Positions 27,287 through 37,063 are shown, counted from the stretch's first letter. The stretch is DNA of 64,000 bases from Psychroserpens sp. SPM9 (GCF_025153525.1 NZ_JANZNR010000003.1:186001-250000), one strand, 5' to 3'. Notes: generated by a model not told the origin, from the letters alone. A program made the numbers and translations.

Positions 27287-29371
27287 ATGAAAACATTAAA
27301 ACACATATTTAGCTTATTATTGTTAATAACAGTAATTATTGGCTGTACAGATGATGATAATGAAACGAATTTCGTTAACAATATTCCTGCGCCAACAAAC
27401 GTATCGTTATTGGCAACGGTTACACCAGATAATACGGGCTTAGTAACATTAACGCCTCTTGGTGAAGGTGTTGCTAATTTCCAAATTAATTATGGAGACG
27501 GATCAGGAACTTCCGAAGTATTAAATCCTGGAGAAAGTACACAACATATATATGAAGAAGGTTCTTATGATGTTGTAGTGGTTGCTACTGGAATTACCGG
27601 ACAATCAACTACTGCAGTTCAAACCATTCAGGTTTCATTTTTGGCACCTCAAAATTTAGAAGTGACTATTGAAAATGACACCGCAGTTTCGAGACAGGTT
27701 AATGTGACTGCTACAGCCGATTTAGCTATGAATTACGAAGTAGATTTTGGAGTGGCAGGAGCAGCACCATTAATGGGAAATATAGGAGAGACAGTGTCTT
27801 ATGTTTATGAAACAGCAGGAACTTATACGATTACAGTGACAGCCTTTAGTGCTGCCATTGAAACAACGATCTATACCGAAGAGTTTGTAGTTACCGAAAT
27901 ATTACAACCTTTAGCAAGTGCGCCAACTCCTCCAACACGATCTGAAGATGATGTCATCTCCATGTTTAGTAATACATACCAGTTAGATGTGGCTGTAAGT
28001 TCTTGGAGAGCCGATTGGAGCACAAGTACCTTAACAGATTTACAAATTGATGGTAATGACACAAAGTTTTATGCCGATGCCGATTTTGTAGGTGTTGAGT
28101 TTTATGGCGATGCCGCAGTAGATGCTTCAGATATGGAATTTTTCCATCTTGATTTTTGGACCGCAAATGCGACGACGTTTCGAGTTAAATTAGTGGATTT
28201 AGGCGGAACAGCTACCGAAGCAGAAATTGTATTCGACGATTTAGCTCAAAACGAATGGGTGTCTTTAGAAATACCGATGAGCGCATTTACCGATGCTGGC
28301 ATGACAGCGACCAATTCAATTCAACAATTAATATTCTCAGGATTACCAACAGGAACATTCGATTTCTTTATCGATAATGTATACTTCTATAAATCTCCAT
28401 CTTCTCCAGCTGCTATAGCAGGAACATGGAAATTAGCTCCAGAAAATGGCGCTTTAGGAGTAGGTCCAGCAATTGGCGATGTTAGCTGGTATGCTTGTAA
28501 TGATGATTGTATCACTGAAAGAGCCTGTTATTATGACGATACTTATGTCTTCGGAAGTGATGGCTCTTTCATGAATGTTTTAGGAGCCGAAACTTTCATC
28601 GAAGGATGGCAAGGTGGTTCTGATGCTTGCGGAACTCCTGTTGCTCCGCACGATGGTTCAAATCCAGCAACATTTACTTATAATGAAGCGTCTGGTGCAC
28701 TTACAGTGAGTGGAACAGGTGCTTATATCGGACTTCCAAAAGCGAATAATGAAGGGGAATTGCCAAATGTTGCTGTACCAAATTCAATTACCTATACAGT
28801 AACTGCCTTAACAAATGATACCATGGAAATGTATATCGAAGCAGGTGCAGGCGTATTTTGGCAATATAAATTGATACGTGAAGGCGAAGCGCCAAGTCCG
28901 TTAACTGGAACATGGCAAATGGCTGCTGAAAATGGTGCTTTAGGAGTGGGACCAGCTGTGGGAGATGTTAGCTGGTATGCATGTAATGATGATTGTATTA
29001 CAGATAGAGCCTGTTATTATGACGATACTTATGTCTTCGGAAGTGATGGTTCTTTTATGAATGTTTTAGGAGCCGAAACTTTCATCGAAGGATGGCAAGG
29101 TGGTTCTGATACTTGCGGAACTCCTGTTGCTCCTCATGATGGTTCAAATCCTGCAACTTATACTTATGATGCAGAATCTGGAACAGTAACCATTAATGGC
29201 GTCGGATCCTATATTGGACTTCCTAAAGCGAACAATCAAGGCGAATTACCAAATGTAGCTGTACCAGACTCAATTACCTATAACGTGACATTAGTCGATA
29301 GCAATACAATGCAAGTGTATATAGAAGCAGGTTCTGGAGTGTTCTGGCAATATAAACTTGTTAAACTTTAA
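27287..29371 (+). CDS. Surface glycan-binding lipoprotein with PKD-like domains and two tandem C-terminal modules
   Basis: ATG at 27287 was chosen because it gives a clean lipoprotein signal (Cys20 in IIGCTDDD). An upstream in-frame ATG inside susD would bury that signal. The 694-residue product has PKD-like domains (about 30-200), a beta-sandwich CBM-like domain (about 205-375) ending DFFIDNVYFYK, and two nearly identical 162-residue modules to the C-terminus. No catalytic motif is visible. Its place after SusD and before GH16 is that of SusE/SusF-like or SGBP proteins. It probably binds beta-1,3-glucan at the cell surface. The modules also resemble the middle domain of the GH16 protein. Confidence 0.8.
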   Translation: MKTLKHIFSLLLLITVIIGCTDDDNETNFVNNIPAPTNVSLLATVTPDNTGLVTLTPLGEGVANFQINYGDGSGTSEVLNPGESTQHIYEEGSYDVVVVATGITGQSTTAVQTIQVSFLAPQNLEVTIENDTAVSRQVNVTATADLAMNYEVDFGVAGAAPLMGNIGETVSYVYETAGTYTITVTAFSAAIETTIYTEEFVVTEILQPLASAPTPPTRSEDDVISMFSNTYQLDVAVSSWRADWSTSTLTDLQIDGNDTKFYADADFVGVEFYGDAAVDASDMEFFHLDFWTANATTFRVKLVDLGGTATEAEIVFDDLAQNEWVSLEIPMSAFTDAGMTATNSIQQLIFSGLPTGTFDFFIDNVYFYKSPSSPAAIAGTWKLAPENGALGVGPAIGDVSWYACNDDCITERACYYDDTYVFGSDGSFMNVLGAETFIEGWQGGSDACGTPVAPHDGSNPATFTYNEASGALTVSGTGAYIGLPKANNEGELPNVAVPNSITYTVTALTNDTMEMYIEAGAGVFWQYKLIREGEAPSPLTGTWQMAAENGALGVGPAVGDVSWYACNDDCITDRACYYDDTYVFGSDGSFMNVLGAETFIEGWQGGSDTCGTPVAPHDGSNPATYTYDAESGTVTINGVGSYIGLPKANNQGELPNVAVPDSITYNVTLVDSNTMQVYIEAGSGVFWQYKLVKL
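28421..29368 (+). repeat. Two-copy in-frame tandem repeat, period 486 bases
   Basis: Copy 1 (28421-28906) and copy 2 (28907-29368) encode modules beginning GTWKLAPENGALGVG and GTWQMAAENGALGVG. The central part, covering ACYYDDTYVFGSDGSFMNVLG and onward, is almost identical at DNA level including synonymous sites, whereas the 3' parts differ more. This suggests a recent duplication or gene conversion. Confidence 0.85.
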
Positions 29372-29383
29372 GATAGACACAAT

Positions 29384-31075
29384 ATGATGAATATAAAAAA
29401 TTATAAAATCCTGTTAACAGCCATTTTTGGACTGTTATTACTAACTTGTCAAGATGAAGACCAAGAGTTTGGTGATGTTATCGCACCATCAAATTTGACA
29501 CTTACTTTTGAGATCGTTGGTGTGGATGCAGAAAACCCAAATGGTGATGGATCTGGTTTTGTGAATTTCACTGCTACAGCCGATAATGCAATAACCTATA
29601 GATATAATTTTGGTGATAATACCGATGTTGAAGTTGCGCCATCTGGAGATGCTACTCACCGATTTAATTTAACCGGATTAAACACCTATAATGTTACAGT
29701 TATAGCGTCGGGAACAGGTGGTGTTACAACCAGTACTGCGGTTAGTGTAGCTGTATTTAGTGCATTTGACGACCAAGAAGCCAAAGAGTTACTTTCTGGA
29801 GGTGTTGGATCTTCAAAAGTGTGGTATTTGGCAGCATCAGAAGTTGGTCATTTAGGCGTTGGTGGTACACCAGAAATCTCTGCAGATGCATTTTGGTTTC
29901 CTAGTTTCTTCGCTGCACAACCTTTTGAAAAATGTAATGACGAAATAAGTGACTGCTTATGTGATGACGAGTTGACCTTTTCACTAGATGCCGACAATAA
30001 TTTAACTTACCAGTTGAATAATAACGGACAAACATTTTTTAACGTCGGACATCAGGGAGTTATTGGAGAAGATGCAGGAGAAGATGCTTGTTTTGAATTT
30101 GATACGTCTGGAGTAAGTAATGTGTCTTTGGCGCCTTCTTCGTTTGACTGGTCTTCAGTGCCTGATCCTAACTTTAATGCAAGAGGGACGACAATGAATT
30201 TTTCAAATGATGCTTTTATGGGGTATTATGTGAGTTCGTCGTCTTATGATATTATTTCAGTTACTGAAAATACACTATATGTGAGAACTATTGACGGATT
30301 AAATCCTGTGCTATATTGGTATCATAAGTTTTCTACAGATAATCCAGCTGATGCAGGATCTAACGATCTCGAAACAGTATTTAATGATTTAGTATGGCAA
30401 GATGAATTTGATACTGATGGCGCACCTAATCCAGCCAATTGGACCTATGATATAGGAACTGGTGATAACGGTTGGGGAAATGGTGAATCACAATATTATA
30501 CTGATGAGGCTGATAATATTATTGTGGAAGATGGAGTTCTTAAAATTACCGCAAAAGCCGAGTCTTTTATGGGTAGTAATTACACCTCTTCTAGAATTAA
30601 AACTGAAAACCTTTTTGAGTTTACTAATGGTCGCGTAGAAATTAGAGCAAAACTTCCAACTGGAGCTGGGACTTGGCCTGCGCTTTGGACTCTAGGTGCA
30701 AACTATGATACGAATCCGTGGCCTGCCTGCGGCGAAATGGATATTATGGAGCATGTTGGGAATACGCAAAACACCATATTTAGTACGATGCATTATCCTG
30801 GAAATTCAGGAGGTGATGGCGTTGGCGCTAATACCAATATTTCGACGGTAAGCTCCGAATTTCATACTTATACTATGGAGTGGAAAGACGATGAAATTCT
30901 TTTTGCAGTTGATAATATAATTCACTTCACCTTCGAAAACAACGAAACCTTACCATTTAATAGTGACTTCTTTTTAATTATGAATGTCGCTATGGGAGGA
31001 AGTTTTGGAGGCGCAATTGATCCTGCATTTGTAGAGTCTACCATGGAAGTTGATTACGTGAGAGTTTATCAATAA
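29384..31075 (+). CDS. GH16 endo-beta-1,3-glucanase (laminarinase), lipoprotein
   Basis: A 563-residue lipoprotein (Cys22 in LLTCQDE) with an N-terminal PKD-like domain (about 35-130), a middle lipocalin/CBM-like module (about 135-325) related to the repeats of the preceding protein, and a GH16 domain (about 335-563). The catalytic motif GEMDIMEH gives nucleophile Glu451, Asp453 and acid/base Glu456. The extra Met in ExDxxE (a beta-bulge form) and WPALWTLGANY are typical of GH16_3 laminarinases. It should cut laminarin at the cell surface to feed SusC/SusD. It is last in the susC operon and a strong hairpin follows. Confidence 0.93.
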   Translation: MMNIKNYKILLTAIFGLLLLTCQDEDQEFGDVIAPSNLTLTFEIVGVDAENPNGDGSGFVNFTATADNAITYRYNFGDNTDVEVAPSGDATHRFNLTGLNTYNVTVIASGTGGVTTSTAVSVAVFSAFDDQEAKELLSGGVGSSKVWYLAASEVGHLGVGGTPEISADAFWFPSFFAAQPFEKCNDEISDCLCDDELTFSLDADNNLTYQLNNNGQTFFNVGHQGVIGEDAGEDACFEFDTSGVSNVSLAPSSFDWSSVPDPNFNARGTTMNFSNDAFMGYYVSSSSYDIISVTENTLYVRTIDGLNPVLYWYHKFSTDNPADAGSNDLETVFNDLVWQDEFDTDGAPNPANWTYDIGTGDNGWGNGESQYYTDEADNIIVEDGVLKITAKAESFMGSNYTSSRIKTENLFEFTNGRVEIRAKLPTGAGTWPALWTLGANYDTNPWPACGEMDIMEHVGNTQNTIFSTMHYPGNSGGDGVGANTNISTVSSEFHTYTMEWKDDEILFAVDNIIHFTFENNETLPFNSDFFLIMNVAMGGSFGGAIDPAFVESTMEVDYVRVYQ

Positions 31076-31110
31076 TTCGTTAAGCTTAAATTTTGATTTT
31101 TTAGTTGTAA

Positions 31111-31144
31111 TTAAAAGGTCGGTTGTTATGGATCGACCTTTTAA
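31111..31144. terminator. Hairpin terminator after the GH16 gene
   Basis: The 11-base arms TTAAAAGGTCG (31111-31121) and CGACCTTTTAA (31134-31144) are perfect reverse complements around a short loop, 36 bases after the GH16 stop. The A-rich and T-rich outer ends let it work in both directions. It separates the susC operon from the phosphorylase operon. Confidence 0.75.
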
Positions 31145-31163
31145 TCATGTACAAACAAAGTTA

Positions 31164-31178
31164 ATAGTCAGTGACTAT
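31164..31178. promoter_or_regulatory. 15-base palindrome upstream of the phosphorylase operon
   Basis: ATAGTCA-G-TGACTAT has perfect 7-base arms around one base. It sits 104 bases before the ATG at 31282 and is followed by a second inverted repeat, TGTAGAC (31186-31192) with GTCTACA (31219-31225). Both are candidate operators for the second operon; no regulator is assigned. Confidence 0.4.
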
Positions 31179-31281
31179 GTGACAATGTAGACGACTTTTT
31201 ATAAGTGATATTTAGAAAGTCTACAATTTGTATGCGCACAATTTTCACGACACATTTTATCATATAGAGATTAATTCAGAA

Positions 31282-34200
31282 ATGAATACACACCAAATAT
31301 ACATAGGGCATAAGCCAGCTAGTTTTCAAGAGGATCAAGTCAAAGGAGAACTGTTAGTTATTGATAATGAAGCTTATTATAAGATTTCTAATAGTAATCT
31401 AATGCGACCATTTTTTATGAGTCTTGTGAGTAATTCTAATCACTGGATGTTTATTTCAAGTAATGGTGCTTTGACCGCTGGACGAAAGGACGCTAATAAT
31501 GCATTGTTTCCCTATTATACAGATGATAAAATAACCGAATCCCTAGAAACGACAGGTAGTAAAACCATCATACATGTCTGTAAAGATGACAAAACGTTTT
31601 TATGGGAACCTTTTTCTAATCGTTACGAAGGTGTTTATAGGATCCAACGAAATGTGTATAAAAACACTTATGGTAACAAAATATTTTTTGAAGAAATAAA
31701 TAAAGATTTAGACCTCACTTTTCAATATCAATGGTGTTCGAGTAATCAATTTGGTTTTGTTAGACATGCCAAAATCATTAGTAATAGTAATGAAAATACA
31801 AAGGTGACTGTTCTAGACGGCATTCAGAATATTTTACCCTACGGATTGGATTCCGTTTTTCAAAATTCGACAAGCAACCTTATTGATGCCTATAAAAAAT
31901 GTGAGTTAGAACCAGATACTGGGATTGGTATTTATGCGCTAAGCGCCATTATAGTTGATAAAGCAGAGCCGAGTGAAGCATTAAAGGCTAATAGCGTGTG
32001 GTCTGTCGGACTAGATAATCCTACACACTTAATTTCATCCTTACAACTGGATAATTTCAGAAAAGGTAAAGCCATACATCAAGAAAAAGATATCAAAGCT
32101 GAAAAAGGTGCCTATTTTATTTCTAAAACTTTAAATCTGGAACCTCATGCAGAAAAAAACTGGATGTTTGTCGCTAATGTAAATCAGACCATTAGTGCTA
32201 TTCAAGATATTTCAGAACAACTAAAACATAACCGTAACCTAAAAGCACTTGTTCAAGAAGATATCAATGAAGGTACACAAAATCTTAAAGAACTTGTTGG
32301 TGCTTCTGATGGCATTCAAGTAACAGATGACCAGTTAAGAGATACAAGACATTTTGCCAATACGCTTTTCAATATCATGAGAGGTGGGATTTTTGATGAT
32401 GACTATCGCATTGAAAAAGATGATTTTGTCAAATATATAGCGAAAGCGAACAAAAAAGTCACAAAGAAGAAAGAGACAATTTTAAGTCAACTACCCGAAG
32501 TTTTTGATGTAAACACTATAAAAACCATAGCCGACAATGATGAAGATAAAAATTTTAAAAGGCTTTGTTACGAATATTTACCATTAAAGTTTAGTCGACG
32601 CCATGGCGATCCAAGTAGACCTTGGAATAAGTTTTCAATCAATACCCGAAGTGAAGTTGATGGTTCTAAAATTTTAGATTATCAAGGAAACTGGCGTGAT
32701 ATTTTTCAAAACTGGGAAACATTGGCACATGCTTATCCGATGTTTATGGAAGGCATGATTCATAAATTCTTGAATGCAACAACCTTTGAAGGTTATAATC
32801 CGTATCGTGTCACCAAAGATGGTTTTGATTGGGAAGTAATTGAAGAAGATGATCCATGGTCATACATTGGCTATTGGGGCGACCATCAAATCATTTACTT
32901 GCTAAAGTTTTTAGAATGTATTGAACATCATTTTCCGAATACATTAGCTAAAAGTTTTACAAAAGATGTGTTCGTTTATGCCAATGTGCCCTATAAAATC
33001 AAGAGCTATCAAGAGATTCTTAAAAATCCGAAAGACACTATCGATTTTGATTATGAACTAGACGAAAAGATTAATCAGGAAAAAGGACGTTTAGGTGCAG
33101 ATGGCGCTTTATTACGAGATGAAAATTTCTTTATTCATAAGGTTAATCTAATCGAAAAATTACTAGCTACCGTTTTGGCTAAAGTATCTAATTTTATTCC
33201 AGAAGCTGGTATTTGGCTAAACACCCAACGTCCCGAATGGAACGATGCCAACAACGCTTTAGTTGGTAACGGCGTATCTATGGTCACCTTATATTACCTA
33301 AGGCGATTTATCAATTTCTTTGAAGACATAGTTGAGATATCTGATGAAGATAACTACAGCCTTTCAATTGAGCTTAAAATATTTTTCAAATCTGTAGTGT
33401 CGACTTTAGTTGATAACGCTAAAGTATTGTCAGGCAAAGTTTCAGATACCGATAGAAAAACAATTTTAGATGGTCTTGGTACAGCGGGAAGTACTTACAG
33501 ATTAAAGATTTATGAATCAGGATTTTCAAGCGATAAAGAACAGGTGTCTAAAGCAGATTTACTGGAGTTTTTTACACTCCTCAAAACGTATTTAGATCAT
33601 ACAATTAAAGCAAATAAAAGAGCCGATAATCTATACCATGCTTATAATTTGATGACTGTTGACAATGATAAAGAAGTTTCAATTTCTTATTTATCAGAAA
33701 TGTTAGAAGGTCAGGTGGCTGTCTTAAGTTCAGGATATTTAGAACCAAAAGAAGCTCTCAGTGTTTTAGACGGTTTGAAGGCAAGCGCCTTGTTCAGAGA
33801 AGACCAATACAGTTATATTTTATATCCAAATAAAGAATTACCACGCTTTGTCGATAAAAATAATATTCCTGAGACATCAGTTGAATCATCAAAACTATTA
33901 CAGCAACTTATTGCTGATGGTAATACGCAAATTATAGAAAAAGATGTTTTAGGACAGTATCATTTTAATGGCAATTTTAATAATGCTGAAAGTTTGAAAA
34001 CTGCTTTATATGAGCTTTCAGATGATGAAAAATATCAAGACCTAATCAAAGAGGAAACGCATTTACTTCTAGATATTTTTGAAGACATTTTCGACCACAA
34101 ATCGTTTACAGGTCGCTCAGGAACATTTTTCGGTTATGAAGGATTAGGGTCTATTTATTGGCATATGGTATCTAAGTTACTTTTAGCGGTTCAAGAAAAC

Positions 34201-34746
34201 TGTTTGTTAGCTGTAGCTCAAAATGAAAGCGAAGAAGTGATTGGAAGATTACTCGAACACTATTACGAAATCAATGAAGGCATTGGAGTCCATAAGTCGC
34301 CAGAACTATATGGAGCGTTTCCAACCGATCCTTATTCACATACACCAGCAGGTAAGGGAGCGCAGCAACCAGGAATGACCGGACAAGTAAAAGAGGATGT
34401 GTTGTGCCGATTTGGTGAATTAGGCGTGTTTGTTAGGAATGAAATTTTAGTGTTCAATCCTAGATTATTGAGAGCTAATGAGTTTTTAGAAGAATCAAAT
34501 ACATTCACCTATACAGATATAAATAAAGAGATCAAGACCATTCCATTAGAAAAGGGTTCCCTTTGTTTTACCTATTGTCAGGTACCTGTGATTTATAAAA
34601 TTTCAGATGAAAATCATATTACTGTAAGCTTTAATAATCAATCTGTTACAGAGTTTGATGGCTTAACAACAGATATAGAAACGAGTAAAAAATTGTTTAA
34701 CAGAACAGGTGAAATCCATCATATAGTTGTAGAACTGAAAAAATGA
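31282..34746 (+). CDS. Cytoplasmic GH94/GH149-type beta-glucan phosphorylase
   Basis: A 1154-residue protein from ATG 31282; an in-frame TTG at 31228 would add 18 unusual residues and was rejected. There is no signal peptide. The size and layout (N-terminal beta-sandwich, then an (alpha/alpha)6 barrel) fit the large GH94-like phosphorylases. RPEWNDANNALVGNGVS resembles the catalytic DWND block, making Asp655 the candidate general acid. GH149 beta-1,3-oligoglucan phosphorylases have this length and would fit an operon with GH17 and GH30 genes, releasing glucose-1-phosphate from laminari-oligosaccharides. GH94 1,2-beta-oligoglucan phosphorylase is the main alternative. Its stop overlaps the next start by four bases (ATGA). 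Confidence 0.72.
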   Translation: MNTHQIYIGHKPASFQEDQVKGELLVIDNEAYYKISNSNLMRPFFMSLVSNSNHWMFISSNGALTAGRKDANNALFPYYTDDKITESLETTGSKTIIHVCKDDKTFLWEPFSNRYEGVYRIQRNVYKNTYGNKIFFEEINKDLDLTFQYQWCSSNQFGFVRHAKIISNSNENTKVTVLDGIQNILPYGLDSVFQNSTSNLIDAYKKCELEPDTGIGIYALSAIIVDKAEPSEALKANSVWSVGLDNPTHLISSLQLDNFRKGKAIHQEKDIKAEKGAYFISKTLNLEPHAEKNWMFVANVNQTISAIQDISEQLKHNRNLKALVQEDINEGTQNLKELVGASDGIQVTDDQLRDTRHFANTLFNIMRGGIFDDDYRIEKDDFVKYIAKANKKVTKKKETILSQLPEVFDVNTIKTIADNDEDKNFKRLCYEYLPLKFSRRHGDPSRPWNKFSINTRSEVDGSKILDYQGNWRDIFQNWETLAHAYPMFMEGMIHKFLNATTFEGYNPYRVTKDGFDWEVIEEDDPWSYIGYWGDHQIIYLLKFLECIEHHFPNTLAKSFTKDVFVYANVPYKIKSYQEILKNPKDTIDFDYELDEKINQEKGRLGADGALLRDENFFIHKVNLIEKLLATVLAKVSNFIPEAGIWLNTQRPEWNDANNALVGNGVSMVTLYYLRRFINFFEDIVEISDEDNYSLSIELKIFFKSVVSTLVDNAKVLSGKVSDTDRKTILDGLGTAGSTYRLKIYESGFSSDKEQVSKADLLEFFTLLKTYLDHTIKANKRADNLYHAYNLMTVDNDKEVSISYLSEMLEGQVAVLSSGYLEPKEALSVLDGLKASALFREDQYSYILYPNKELPRFVDKNNIPETSVESSKLLQQLIADGNTQIIEKDVLGQYHFNGNFNNAESLKTALYELSDDEKYQDLIKEETHLLLDIFEDIFDHKSFTGRSGTFFGYEGLGSIYWHMVSKLLLAVQENCLLAVAQNESEEVIGRLLEHYYEINEGIGVHKSPELYGAFPTDPYSHTPAGKGAQQPGMTGQVKEDVLCRFGELGVFVRNEILVFNPRLLRANEFLEESNTFTYTDINKEIKTIPLEKGSLCFTYCQVPVIYKISDENHITVSFNNQSVTEFDGLTTDIETSKKLFNRTGEIHHIVVELKK

Positions 34747-36053
34747 AATGGATCAAGCACAATTTAAAACGTATAAAATTGGCAGTAAGCGTGTTTGCTA
34801 TACTTCTTGTGTTGTCATGTCAAACAAACATCAGTAAAGAAAATAATTCAGTAGCCATTAAAGACCAATCAAATTTGAATGCGAAAGACATTTTAGGAAA
34901 TCCAAAGTATGTAGCCATCTCTTATGGTGGCTATCGAACGACATCCAGAGATGACCAGCCTAGCATCAATGATCTTAAAGAAGATATGTTGATTCTTAAT
35001 GCCATGGGAGTGAAAATCTTACGAACCTATAACGTTCATTTAGACCAGGCTGCTAATGTGTTAGAGGCTATTCGTCAATTAAAAGATGAAAACGCAGACT
35101 TCGAAATGTATGTGATGCTCGGTATTTGGATTGATTGTAAAAACGCCTTTAACTGGGATAACGTTAAACCAGATCATAACCAGGAAAGTGAACGTAACCC
35201 TGTTGAAGTTCAAACTGCGGTAATGCTTGCAAAAAAATATCCTGAAATCGTCAAAATTCTTGCCGTCGGAAATGAAGCCATGGTGAAATGGGCTACGGCT
35301 TATTATGTACAACCAGGTGTAATTTTAAAATGGGTGAATCATTTACAAGCCCTTAAAAAATCTGGTGAATTACCTAAAGATTTATGGATTACCAGTTCAG
35401 ATAACTTTGCGTCTTGGGGTGGAGGAGATTCAGAGTATCATGTCGCAGACTTAGAAAAACTGATACATGCTGTCGATTATATTTCAATGCATACCTATCC
35501 GATGCACGATACACATTACCATCCGGTATTTTGGGGAATTTCAGAAACTGAAACAAAGGCCTCTAAAAAAGTTAAAATTGATTCGGCAATGTTGAGAGCG
35601 AAAGTGTATGCAATGTCGCAATATGAAGCCGTAAAAGCCTATGTAAAAAGTTTAGGTGTTGATAAACCTATTCATATCGGAGAAACAGGTTGGGCTAGTT
35701 TTTCTGGAGGTCTCTACGGAAACAATGGATCAAAAGCAACCGACGAATATAAAGAAGCACTTTATTATCAGCATATGAGAGAATGGACCAATAAAGCTGG
35801 GATGTCTTGCTTTTATTTTGAAGCATTTGATGAACACTGGAAAGATGCTGAAAATCCTAAAGGCTCCGAAAATCATTTTGGTTTATTTACTATCGATGGA
35901 AAGGCTAAATATGCGCTTTGGGATTTGGTAGATAAAGGTCTTTTTAAAGGATTGACCAGAAATGGAAATCCGATTACTAAAACATACAACGGAAACTTAG
36001 ATGAACTAATGAAAGAGGTCATGATTCCTGAACTAAAACCACAATCAAAATGA
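34743..36053 (+). CDS. GH17 beta-1,3-glucanase-type lipoprotein
   Basis: A 436-residue lipoprotein (Cys26 in VLSCQTN) with a GH17 TIM barrel (about 50-410). The acid/base Glu178 lies in AVGNEAM and the nucleophile Glu314 in IGETGWASF, both conserved. Bacterial GH17 enzymes trim laminari-oligosaccharides to short products or act as exo-beta-1,3-glucanases. The lipid anchor suggests the periplasm or outer membrane. Both ends overlap neighbours by ATGA, so it is translationally coupled to the phosphorylase and the next glycosidase. A second GH17 without a signal lies at the end of the same operon. Confidence 0.9.
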   Translation: MKWIKHNLKRIKLAVSVFAILLVLSCQTNISKENNSVAIKDQSNLNAKDILGNPKYVAISYGGYRTTSRDDQPSINDLKEDMLILNAMGVKILRTYNVHLDQAANVLEAIRQLKDENADFEMYVMLGIWIDCKNAFNWDNVKPDHNQESERNPVEVQTAVMLAKKYPEIVKILAVGNEAMVKWATAYYVQPGVILKWVNHLQALKKSGELPKDLWITSSDNFASWGGGDSEYHVADLEKLIHAVDYISMHTYPMHDTHYHPVFWGISETETKASKKVKIDSAMLRAKVYAMSQYEAVKAYVKSLGVDKPIHIGETGWASFSGGLYGNNGSKATDEYKEALYYQHMREWTNKAGMSCFYFEAFDEHWKDAENPKGSENHFGLFTIDGKAKYALWDLVDKGLFKGLTRNGNPITKTYNGNLDELMKEVMIPELKPQSK

Positions 36054-37063
36054 GAACATCTATTACATTGTTAGTCCTCTCATTTATTGTAATGTCTTGT
36101 AAAAGCACATCGCAAAACACAACTGTTTCGGTTAAGGATAGCCATATTTATGTCAACGACTCCTTGTACACGATTAAGGGTATTTGTTATCATCCGGTTC
36201 CAAAAGGCAGTGGAAATAACCGAAGTTTTAAAACGCTTACTCAAGATTTAGCCTTAATGACCGAAGCTGGTATCAATACCATTAGAGTCTATGCGCCAAT
36301 TGATGATATTAAGGTTTTAGATGAAATTCACCAAGCGGGAATAAAAGTCATTATGGGCTTTGGCTATAATCAAGGTGGTCACTATGATATCGAATCCGGA
36401 AGCTTTATCGATTACGTCAACACTTACAAAAATCACAGTGCCATCCTGATGTGGGAATTAGGAAACGAATACAATTACCATCCTGAATGGTTTGGAGACG
36501 ATATTAAAAACTGGTACAAAGCCATGAATGATGCTGCGGAAGTAATTCACGCCAACGACCCTAATCATCCAACAACAACGGCTCATGGTGATTTGCCTGA
36601 TGCATTGGCATTAGAAATGAGTCCGAATATTGATGTCTGGGGAATGAATGTCTACAGATGGGATAATCCTGAATCAATTTTCAAACTATGGAAAGCAGTG
36701 AGTTCTAAACCTATGTACTTATCTGAAACTGGTGGCGATAGCTATATGTCTATCGAAAAAGCAGGTTATAAGCAAGGTGAAAACCAGAAGGCTCAGGCTG
36801 ATGCTGCAAAACACATCTTAAACAAAGTGTTTGAGAATACTGATATCTGTTCGGGAGTGACCTTATTTTCGTTTACTGATGGCTGGTGGAAAGCAGGAAA
36901 CAACGACACACAAGATATTGGTGGATATGCACCAAATAGTACAGGAATTCCTTATGATGGCGCACCTAACGAGGAATATTGGGGCATTGTAGATATCGAT
37001 AGAAATAAAAAGCAAGTCTTTAACGTACTCAAGGAAAAGTACCAGAGCTTAAATAAAAACTAA
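36050..37063 (+). CDS. Clan GH-A glycosidase or transglycosidase (GH2-C/GH5/GH72-like), lipoprotein
   Basis: A 337-residue lipoprotein (Cys17 in VMSCKS) that is a single TIM barrel. Probable acid/base is Glu140 in WELGNEYNY and nucleophile Glu226 in YLSETGGDS. The start of the barrel, TIKGICYHPVPKG, resembles both the catalytic domain of GH2 and fungal GH72 beta-1,3-glucanosyltransferases, but the accessory GH2 domains are absent. Given the GH17 and GH30 neighbours, action on beta-1,3-glucan is likely. A newly defined small family is possible. The family number cannot be settled by eye. Confidence 0.7.
   Translation: MRTSITLLVLSFIVMSCKSTSQNTTVSVKDSHIYVNDSLYTIKGICYHPVPKGSGNNRSFKTLTQDLALMTEAGINTIRVYAPIDDIKVLDEIHQAGIKVIMGFGYNQGGHYDIESGSFIDYVNTYKNHSAILMWELGNEYNYHPEWFGDDIKNWYKAMNDAAEVIHANDPNHPTTTAHGDLPDALALEMSPNIDVWGMNVYRWDNPESIFKLWKAVSSKPMYLSETGGDSYMSIEKAGYKQGENQKAQADAAKHILNKVFENTDICSGVTLFSFTDGWWKAGNNDTQDIGGYAPNSTGIPYDGAPNEEYWGIVDIDRNKKQVFNVLKEKYQSLNKN

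Noticed and set aside
31228-31281. N-terminal extension of the phosphorylase from an upstream TTG
   Set aside because: It adds 18 His- and Phe-rich residues and the ATG at 31282 begins a plausible N-terminus. The extension also covers promoter-like sequence.
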